Positions 57,125 through 64,000 of a stretch of 64,000 bases of DNA are shown here, piece by piece; the first letter of the stretch is position 1, and the number at the start of each line of letters is the position of its first letter. Below the pieces are notes generated by a model. The model was not told the DNA's origin. It searched no databases and saw only the letters and a program-made list of their open reading frames with translations. The position numbers and the translations under genes are program-made. The DNA is from Rhodanobacter sp. (lineage in GTDB: Bacteria > Pseudomonadota > Gammaproteobacteria > Xanthomonadales > Rhodanobacteraceae), in the NCBI GenBank assembly GCA_027307195.1, contig DAHUXL010000099.1, positions 1 through 64,000 of the forward strand, read 5' to 3'.

Positions 57125-58207
57125 TCATTCGACGCCGCCATCCGCGTGCAGGCCGGCCAATGCCTCGCGCATCTGCGCGCTGTTGGCGATCGCGGTGATC
57201 TTGGCAACGTACGACGGGTCAGTCGCATAGCCGCCATGCACCAGCGCCCGCGCAAAGCCTGCGACGTTTTCGCCCTGGCCCAGCGCCTGCGCATAGCGCG
57301 GGCTGTCGGCCAGCAGGCGGGCGTAATCGGAGAACGATTCGGAGGGCGAGTCGTAGGCACGGAACTGATCGCGCTTGCGCACCGCCACGCCATTTTCGTA
57401 CTCAAGCGTGGGTACGCTGACCTTGTCGCCGCCCCAGCTGCTGCCGGCCTTGATGCCGAACAGATTGTTGCTGCTGCTGCCGTCGCCATGGCTGGGCAGG
57501 TGCTTGCCCCAGCCGGTTTCCAGTGCCGCTTGCGCCAGCAGTGCACGCACCGATACGCCAAGCTGCTTCGCCGCCACCGCCGCATGCGGTGCCAGCGCGC
57601 GAACGAAATTCACCGGGTCACCACCGGGCAGCAGCTTCGCCGCCGTGCCGGCCACGTCCAGCGCACCCTGCGCCATGCGATCGAGCGCTTGACGCCATGA
57701 TGAACCGACATCGGCCGTCGATGGCACGCCCGACATGCCGAAACCATCGGCTGCATCACCCGCGCCATCACCGTCGGCCGCTGTGCGGTCGGCACCCAGT
57801 TGCAGCAGTGCGCGGACATTGGCATTGAGAACGCCAGCCGTGGACAACGGCAGCCCCTGGCTGGCATCGGCAGCGGTGGCATCCGGTTTGCCGCCAAGCT
57901 GGCGTACCAGCATCTTCGCGATGCCGAGGCCGTTGTGGCCGTTTGCCAGGCTCAGCGACAGCTGCTGGTCGAACATGTCGCGATACGAATTGACCTGCTC
58001 GCTGCCGGCAATGTCGCTGCCCATGCTGGCGTTGGCGTCACGCATCGATTTCAACATCATCTGGGTGAAGATCGCCTCGAACTGCTTGGCCACCGCCGGC
58101 AGCGCACCCTTGCCGCCATCGCTGCGCGCCTGTGCGCGCAACTGATGGAAGCCGGACAGTTCAGTCCAGGTATCGAGTGCCGGCGAGGTGCTGTTGATCG
58201 GGGTCAT
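57125..58207 (-). CDS. flgJ: FlgJ rod cap with C-terminal glucosaminidase domain
   Basis: N-terminal rod domain (FEAIFTQMMLKSMRDAN) and peptidoglycan hydrolase (SVRALLAQAALETGWGKH...SNNLFGIKAG). Confidence 0.97.
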   Translation of the reverse strand: MTPINSTSPALDTWTELSGFHQLRAQARSDGGKGALPAVAKQFEAIFTQMMLKSMRDANASMGSDIAGSEQVNSYRDMFDQQLSLSLANGHNGLGIAKMLVRQLGGKPDATAADASQGLPLSTAGVLNANVRALLQLGADRTAADGDGAGDAADGFGMSGVPSTADVGSSWRQALDRMAQGALDVAGTAAKLLPGGDPVNFVRALAPHAAVAAKQLGVSVRALLAQAALETGWGKHLPSHGDGSSSNNLFGIKAGSSWGGDKVSVPTLEYENGVAVRKRDQFRAYDSPSESFSDYARLLADSPRYAQALGQGENVAGFARALVHGGYATDPSYVAKITAIANSAQMREALAGLHADGGVE

Positions 58208-58222
58208 GAGCTTTTCACCTGG

Positions 58223-59410
58223 TCAGATCACGACCAGATCCGCGTGCAGCGCGCCGGCCTGCTTCAGTGCCTGCAGGATCGAGATCAGGTCGGTAGGCGT
58301 GGCGCCGACCTGGTTCACCGCGCGGACGATGGTGTCCAGGCTTACGCCGGGGCCGAACTTGAACATGTGCGCGCCGTCTTCGCTGATCTGCACGCTGCTG
58401 CTCGGCACGATCGCGGTCTGCCCCTTGCTGAAGGGTGCCGGCTGGCTGACCAGCGCCTGCTCGCCGATGGCGACCTGGATCGCACCATGCGCCACCGCAG
58501 CCGCGGTAACCCGCACGTCCGAACCGATTACCACGGTGCCGGTGCGCGAGTTCACCACGATGCGGGCCGGCGCATCGCCCGGCTGCACGTCGAGGTTCTG
58601 GATCGCCCCCAGCCATGCCACTTTCTGCGCCGGATCCTGCGGCCCGCGCACCGAAACCGAACCGCCATCGAGCGGTTGCGCGGTGCCGGCACCGTAGGCC
58701 TGGTTGATCGCGGTGGCGATCCGCGCGGCAGTGGTGAAATCGGCGGTATTGAGGTTCAACGTCAAGTCGCCGCCGCCGGCAAACGACGAGGCCACGATGC
58801 GCTCCACCGAGGCACCATTGGGAATGCGCCCACTGGCGGAAATATTGATCTGCACGCTGGAGCCGCTCTTGCCCTGCGCACTGACGCCACCGACCACCAC
58901 GCTGCCCTGCGCCACCGCGTAGACGTTGCCGTCGGCGCCGCGCAACGGTGCCATCAACAACTGGCCGCCGCGGATGCTCTTGGCGTTGCCGATCGAGGCG
59001 ACGGTAACGTCGATCGCCTGACCGGGCTTGGCGAACGGCGGCAACTCGGCCGTGACCATCACCGCCGCGGCATTCTTCAATTGCGGCCGAGCGCTGGCCG
59101 GCACCGTGATGCCGAACTGCTGCAGCATGTTCTCCAGACTCTGGGTGGTGAACGGCGCCTGCGTGGTCTGGTCGCCCGAGCCATCCAGGCCCACCACCAG
59201 TCCGTAACCGATCAGCTGATTGCTGCGCACGCCGGCCACTTGCACCAGATCGCGGATCTTGTCGGCATGTGCCGGTGCGGTTGCGAACAGCCCGAGCAGA
59301 CACACCAGCACGCTCGCGCCGAAGGCGTGCCAGCGCGACGCGGCGGCGCGGATCGCCACGCGGCGGGATTCCGCCGCGTGGCGCGCGTACTGCGAATCGG
59401 ACGGGCGCAT
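58223..59410 (-). CDS. flgI: Flagellar P-ring protein FlgI
   Basis: [50 protein letters not shown]; start codon uncertain (alternatives at 59452, 59524). Confidence 0.96.
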   Translation of the reverse strand: MRPSDSQYARHAAESRRVAIRAAASRWHAFGASVLVCLLGLFATAPAHADKIRDLVQVAGVRSNQLIGYGLVVGLDGSGDQTTQAPFTTQSLENMLQQFGITVPASARPQLKNAAAVMVTAELPPFAKPGQAIDVTVASIGNAKSIRGGQLLMAPLRGADGNVYAVAQGSVVVGGVSAQGKSGSSVQINISASGRIPNGASVERIVASSFAGGGDLTLNLNTADFTTAARIATAINQAYGAGTAQPLDGGSVSVRGPQDPAQKVAWLGAIQNLDVQPGDAPARIVVNSRTGTVVIGSDVRVTAAAVAHGAIQVAIGEQALVSQPAPFSKGQTAIVPSSSVQISEDGAHMFKFGPGVSLDTIVRAVNQVGATPTDLISILQALKQAGALHADLVVI

Positions 59411-59508
59411 CGGCGTCGACAGCCAGCTCACACTCCCGCCCGCTTCACGCATGGGGCTTCCATTGCACTGGGCGAACTGTGGTGGCGGCGTACTGCAAGG
59501 CGTCTTCA

Positions 59509-60192
59509 TCAGAACGGCATCCACTTGGAATTGAAGAAGCGCGACAGCCAGCCGCGCGTGTTCGCGTCAGCCAGGGTGCCGCGTCCGGTGTAGCTGATGC
59601 GCGCATCGGCAACGCGGGTGGATGGCACCACGTTGTCCTGGCCGATGTCCTGCGGACGCACGATGCCGGAGATGCGTACCAGCTCCTGGCCCTGGTTGAT
59701 GGTCAGCCATTTCTCGCCGCGCACCAGCAGGTTGCCGTTGGTCAGTCGCTGCGCCACGGTGACGGTGATCTGCCCGGTGAGCTGATTGCTCTGGCTGCTG
59801 GATCCGGCACCGTCGAAACTGCGCTCTCCATCCAGCCCGATGTCGGCCACCTTGCCGCCGATCGACAGGCCCTGCCCGAGAATTGTGGGCGAGGCGATCT
59901 TGGCCTTGTCAGTCTTGCTGGTGCTGGTGGTGGCCTTCTTGCTGGCCTGGGTGCTTTCCACCAGCGCCACTGTGAGGATGTCGCCCACACGGTGGGCGCG
60001 CGGATCGGCGAACAGCTCCATGTTCTGCGAGTCGTGATAGATCGAGCCGTCGGCCTGCGTCGGTGCCACCTGCTGTGCCGGCGGCGGCGTCGGCGCCCAT
60101 TCGGCATCGTCGTGCGAACGCGGCACACTGGCGCAGCCGGCCAGCAGGGCGAGCGTGCACAACAGCAGCGGAAAACGGCAACGGTTGAACAT
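59509..60192 (-). CDS. flgH: Flagellar L-ring protein FlgH
   Basis: Lipoprotein signal [34 protein letters not shown]...[29 protein letters not shown]. Confidence 0.97.
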   Translation of the reverse strand: MFNRCRFPLLLCTLALLAGCASVPRSHDDAEWAPTPPPAQQVAPTQADGSIYHDSQNMELFADPRAHRVGDILTVALVESTQASKKATTSTSKTDKAKIASPTILGQGLSIGGKVADIGLDGERSFDGAGSSSQSNQLTGQITVTVAQRLTNGNLLVRGEKWLTINQGQELVRISGIVRPQDIGQDNVVPSTRVADARISYTGRGTLADANTRGWLSRFFNSKWMPF

Positions 60193-60203
60193 TACGGCGT
60201 GCC

Positions 60204-60989
60204 TCAGGTCTTGTTGGTGAGGAACTGCAGCATCGAGTCGGCGGCGGATACCGCCTTGGAGTTCATCTCGTAGGTGCGCTGGGTTTCGATCATGTCGACC
60301 ATCTGCTCGACCACGTTGACATTGGAGCTTTCCAGCGCCCCCTGCGACAGCGTGCCCAGACCGTTGAGGCCCGGCTGACCGATCTGCGGCGAGCCGCTGG
60401 AGGCGGTCTCCAGGTAAAGGTTGTCGCCGTTCGGCTGCAGGCCGGCGGGGTTGATGAAATCGGCCAGTTGCACGGTGCCGATCTGCTGCGTCGCCGCCTG
60501 GCCCGGCAGGCTCACGCTGACGGTGCCGTCGCTGCCGATGGTGATGCTCTGCGCGTTGGCCGGAACGCTCACCGCCGGATCCACTGCATAGCCGTTGGCG
60601 GTGACGATCTGGCCGTTCTGATCAAGGTGCAACGAACCGTCACGGGTATAGGCGATGGTGCCGTCGGGCATCGTGACCTGCAGGAAGCCGCGGCCCTGTA
60701 CGGCCACGTCCAGCGAGTTGCCGGTCTGCTCGATGTTGCCCTGGGTAAACAGCTTCTCGCTGCCGACCACGCGCACACCGGTACCCAGCATCAGGCCCGA
60801 TGGCGACTGGGTCTGCTCGGTGGTCTGGCCACCGGGCTGGCGCAGGTTCTGGTAGACCAGATCCTGGAACGCCGCACGTGCGCTCTTGTAGCCGGTGGTG
60901 TTGGCATTGGCCAGGTTGTTCGAGATCACGTCCATGCGCGTTTGCTGCGCATCAAGGCCGGTCTTGGCTACCCACAGGGATGAAAACAT
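60204..60989 (-). CDS. flgG: Flagellar distal rod protein FlgG
   Basis: [50 protein letters not shown]. Confidence 0.98.
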   Translation of the reverse strand: MFSSLWVAKTGLDAQQTRMDVISNNLANANTTGYKSARAAFQDLVYQNLRQPGGQTTEQTQSPSGLMLGTGVRVVGSEKLFTQGNIEQTGNSLDVAVQGRGFLQVTMPDGTIAYTRDGSLHLDQNGQIVTANGYAVDPAVSVPANAQSITIGSDGTVSVSLPGQAATQQIGTVQLADFINPAGLQPNGDNLYLETASSGSPQIGQPGLNGLGTLSQGALESSNVNVVEQMVDMIETQRTYEMNSKAVSAADSMLQFLTNKT

Positions 60990-61049
60990 GTCGATGGACT
61001 CCGTTTGGACGTCTGGATGTCTTTATGAAATTCGTACTTGTCGGGCTTG

Positions 61050-61790
61050 TCAGGTGACCTGCAGCAGCCGCGAGGCTGACTGCGCGTTCTCGTCGGCGCT
61101 GTGGATGGAGCGGATCTGCAATTCGTACTGACGCGACAGCTGGATCATCTGCACCAGCGTCTGCGATGGGTTGACGTTGCTGGACTCCAGCACGCCTGAT
61201 TTCAGCGTGACCGCCGGATCGGCATCCGCGGTGCCGCCATCGCTGAGGTGCATCAGCCCGTCGCTGCCCAGCGCAAGCCGGTCGGCGCCCGGATTGACCA
61301 GCTTGATGCGACCGACCGCGGCGATGGTGGCGGGGGCCTGCCCCATCGGCACCACCGAGACGGTACCGTCCGCACCGATGTTCATCTGGCTGCTCTGCGG
61401 CACGCTGATCGGGCCACCATCGCCCAGCACCAGATTGCCGCGCGAATCGGTGAGCAGGCCGTCCGGGGTAAGCCGCAATTCGCCGGCGCGGGTGTAACCC
61501 TCGCTGCCGTCGGCACCCTGTACCGCGATCCAGCCCTGCCCCTGCACCGCCACATCCAGCTCGCGACCGGTCTCGACCTGGCCACCCTCGCGCATGTCCA
61601 CACCCAGGCCCTGCGCCACGCCGTTGACCCGCGTGGGCATGCCCGGCCCCTGCACCGGCAGCGGCTGGAATGCCGAAAGCTGCGCCTTGAAGCCGACGGT
61701 GTCGGCGTTGGCCAGGTTGTGTGCCACCTCCGACTGCTCGCGCATCATCTGCGTGGCACCGGTCATGGCTACATAGAGCGAACGATCCAT
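61050..61790 (-). CDS. flgF: Flagellar proximal rod protein FlgF
   Basis: MDRSLYVAMTGATQMMREQSEVAHNLANADTVGFKAQLSAFQ. Confidence 0.97.
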   Translation of the reverse strand: MDRSLYVAMTGATQMMREQSEVAHNLANADTVGFKAQLSAFQPLPVQGPGMPTRVNGVAQGLGVDMREGGQVETGRELDVAVQGQGWIAVQGADGSEGYTRAGELRLTPDGLLTDSRGNLVLGDGGPISVPQSSQMNIGADGTVSVVPMGQAPATIAAVGRIKLVNPGADRLALGSDGLMHLSDGGTADADPAVTLKSGVLESSNVNPSQTLVQMIQLSRQYELQIRSIHSADENAQSASRLLQVT

Positions 61791-61814
61791 GGGGGAAACC
61801 TCAATGGCGATGAC

Positions 61815-61887
61815 CCCGGCACGCCGGGACGGCTCTTTCACTGGATCCCGGCCTGCGCCGGGATGACCTCACGCTGCGTGTGAGGTC
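61815..61887. repeat. Three-hairpin cluster (paired REP-like elements plus 8-bp hairpin) between flgE and flgF
   Basis: CCCGGC-AC-GCCGGG (61815-61828); ATCCCGGC-CTGC-GCCGGGAT (61845-61864); GACCTCAC-GCTGCGT-GTGAGGTC (61865-61887, overlapping flgE stop codon). Confidence 0.75.
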
Positions 61888-63109
61888 AGTTGCGGATGTT
61901 GATGATGGTCTGAGTCAGCTGGTTGTCGGTGGAGATCACCTGCGCGTTCGCCTGGTAGTTGCGCTGCGCCTTGATCATGTTGACCAGCTGGGCGGTGAGG
62001 TCGGCGGTGTTGGACGCCTCCAGCGCACCGGCCTGCACGCTGCCGAATGTGCCGTTGCCGGCAGCACCCATGATCGGCGTGCCGGAGTCGTAGGACGCTG
62101 CCCAGTTGGTGTTGTCCAGCTGGCGCAGGCCCTGCTCGTTGGAGAACTGCGCCATCGCCAGCTGACCCAGTGCAGTGGTCTGGCCGTTGGAATATTTGGC
62201 CTGCACGACGCCTTCGCCGGACACGTCAATGCTGGCCAGCACGCCGGTGGGAAAGCCATCGGGGTTGATCGCACTGGCTGCGTAGGTGTTGCCGAACTGC
62301 GTCGCCTTGCTCATGTCCAGGGTGAGCTGCATGGGATTCGCGCCGGGGCTGACCGACACCGCCGGAAAGGCCAGCTTGCCGTTCGCCGGGGCGATCAATG
62401 CGCCGCTGCTGTTGAACGTCAGTGCCTGCGACGCGCCGGTCGAGGCACCATCGATATACAGATGCGCATTCCACACGTTGGCGGCCGGGTCCTTGACGAA
62501 ATACACGGTGCCGCTGTGGGTGGCGCCGAGCGAGTCGTAGGCGGTGAACGGGGTCGACTGGTTGTAGCTGGCCGGGTCGTTGACCGGATCGAACGCGGTG
62601 GCGGGCGCCACTGCATTGGAGGGCAAGTTGAGTGACATCTGCACGCTGCCGGTGGCCTTGGCCGCGTTCTGCGAGGTGACCAGTTGCAGATCGGTCATCG
62701 TGCTGGTGTCGAAGGTGCCGTTGGACAGTGCCGGAAACACCTGCAGGCGCTGGTGATTGGCATTGGTCACGTAGCCGTTCTGGTCCTTCCCGAACGCGCC
62801 GGCGCGGGTGTACGAGTAGCCCTTGCCATCGCGCAGCGTGAAAAAGCCCTCGCCGCTGATGGCGAAATCCAGGCTGTTGTTGGTGGTCTCCACGCTGCCT
62901 GCGGTGAACTGCTGGGCCACATTGGTCAGGCGCACGCCGCTGCCGGTCTGGGTGGCGCTGAGGTTGGGACCGGCGGCGTTGAACAGCTCGGCGAATTGCG
63001 CGCGCGAGCCCTTGAAGCCGGTGGTGCCGGTGTTGGCGATGTTGTTGGCGGTGACCTCGAGATCCGAGGAGGCCGCGTTGAGACCGCTCAATGCAATGTT
63101 GAAAGGCAT
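61886..63109 (-). CDS. flgE: Flagellar hook protein FlgE
   Basis: MPFNIALSGLNAASSDLEVTANNIANTGTTGFKGSRAQFAELF...MIKAQRNYQANAQVISTDNQLTQTIINIRN. Confidence 0.98.
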   Translation of the reverse strand: MPFNIALSGLNAASSDLEVTANNIANTGTTGFKGSRAQFAELFNAAGPNLSATQTGSGVRLTNVAQQFTAGSVETTNNSLDFAISGEGFFTLRDGKGYSYTRAGAFGKDQNGYVTNANHQRLQVFPALSNGTFDTSTMTDLQLVTSQNAAKATGSVQMSLNLPSNAVAPATAFDPVNDPASYNQSTPFTAYDSLGATHSGTVYFVKDPAANVWNAHLYIDGASTGASQALTFNSSGALIAPANGKLAFPAVSVSPGANPMQLTLDMSKATQFGNTYAASAINPDGFPTGVLASIDVSGEGVVQAKYSNGQTTALGQLAMAQFSNEQGLRQLDNTNWAASYDSGTPIMGAAGNGTFGSVQAGALEASNTADLTAQLVNMIKAQRNYQANAQVISTDNQLTQTIINIRN

Positions 63110-63146
63110 CCGAGTAATTCCTCTGTATTGAAGCCCCGCGGGGCGA

Positions 63147-63794
63147 TCAGTTGATCTGCGCGACCTGGCTGAGCAGGACGCCACCAAAACCATCCACATC
63201 CAGATAGGCGCCGTCGCTGCCGGTCATGCCGACACCGCTGACCTTGCCGCTCACATAGGTCGCCACGGCATCGTTGCCGGCCTGCGCCTTGAGTCCGTAA
63301 GTGCCTTCGGCCAGCGCCGTACCCCCGTCGTCCTTGCCGTCCCAGTGGAATGCCGCCAGACCCGCCGCGGGAGTACCCAGGTTCAGCGTGCGCAGCACGT
63401 TGCCGTCCTTGTCGGTGACCTGTACCAGCACGGTGCCACCGCCGTCGGGCACGTTCACCGCGCCGTCCAGACCAGCGGCCTGCAACTGGCCCGCTGCCGA
63501 CGGCACGGTCACGCTGCGCCCGACCATGCTGCTTGCCTGCAACATCTGGTTGCCTTGCAGCGACTGGCTGAGGCTGTCGAACGAGGTCTGCAGCGATTGC
63601 GTCGCAGAAACCTGGCTGATCTGCGCCAGCTGGCTGACCATCTGCGATGAATCCATCGGCTTGGTCGGATCCTGGTTGCGCATCTGCTGCACCAGCAGGC
63701 TCAGGAAATCGGCCTGGCCGAGGGTTTTCTCCTTGGCCGCGCTGGCCGCCTTTGCGGTGTTCGAAGCGGGACCGCCAATCGCCATGTCACTCAT
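63147..63794 (-). CDS. flgD: Flagellar hook capping protein FlgD
   Basis: LGQADFLSLLVQQMRNQDPTKPMDSSQMVSQLAQISQVSATQSLQTSFDSL. Confidence 0.97.
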   Translation of the reverse strand: MSDMAIGGPASNTAKAASAAKEKTLGQADFLSLLVQQMRNQDPTKPMDSSQMVSQLAQISQVSATQSLQTSFDSLSQSLQGNQMLQASSMVGRSVTVPSAAGQLQAAGLDGAVNVPDGGGTVLVQVTDKDGNVLRTLNLGTPAAGLAAFHWDGKDDGGTALAEGTYGLKAQAGNDAVATYVSGKVSGVGMTGSDGAYLDVDGFGGVLLSQVAQIN

Positions 63795-63834
63795 GCCACT
63801 TTCCTCACCTGTGCGTGTTTCATCTGTGCGGACC

Positions 63835-64000
63835 TCATTTGCCGAGATCCAGCGTCTTCTGCATCAGCTGGCGGGTCGAGTTCATCACTTCGACGTTGTT
63901 CTGATATGAGCGCGAGGCCGAGATCATGTTGACCAGCTCGTCGACCGGATTGACGTTGCTGCTGTAGACGTAACCGTCGGCGTCAGCCAGTGGATTGCCC
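63835..64000 (-). CDS. flgC: Flagellar proximal rod protein FlgC, C-terminal part (truncated by window edge)
   Basis: [54 protein letters not shown]. Confidence 0.93.
   Translation of the reverse strand, partial: GNPLADADGYVYSSNVNPVDELVNMISASRSYQNNVEVMNSTRQLMQKTLDLGK

Overview
The window is chromosomal DNA from a high-GC gammaproteobacterium. Gene content and order look like Xanthomonadales/Rhodanobacteraceae, which is an inference from protein similarity recalled from memory. About 50 kb (roughly 13.3 kb to the right edge) is one large motility island, almost entirely on the minus strand. It holds a chemotaxis operon (STAS-MCP-cheB-cheD-cheR-MCP-cheW-cheA-cheY-STAS), a second chemotaxis/stator block (DUF2802-cheW-motD-motC-cheA-cheZ-cheY-fliA-fleN-flhF), the export and switch operon (flhA-flhB-fliRQPONML), fliK, fliJIHGFE, fleQ, a PilZ-like gene, fliT-fliS-fliD-fliC, and flgL-K-J-I-H-G-F-E-D-C(partial). 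The first 13 kb is housekeeping: an asparaginase fragment, an M4 metalloprotease with two PPC domains, SufT, pntB/pntAB/pntAA interrupted by an ECF sigma-DUF3619-DUF3106 cassette, cdd, a nitroreductase, a 5'-3' exonuclease and a NUDIX hydrolase. No CRISPR, transposon, rRNA or tRNA was recognised. The observations I consider most worth following up are: (i) a plus-strand second fliK plus fhlB (FlhB C-terminal-like) module between the two chemotaxis blocks, with a divergent pair of sigma-28 boxes; (ii) FliM-N-terminus-like repeats that may replace the P2 domain in the second CheA; (iii) interlocking inverted repeats (A-B-A'-B') in the fliK-fliL gap; (iv) a cluster of three hairpins/REP-like elements between flgE and flgF; (v) a shared GE[IV]ELF C-terminal tail on an MCP and CheD; (vi) six exact 18-residue repeats in the DUF3106 protein of the pnt-interrupting cassette.
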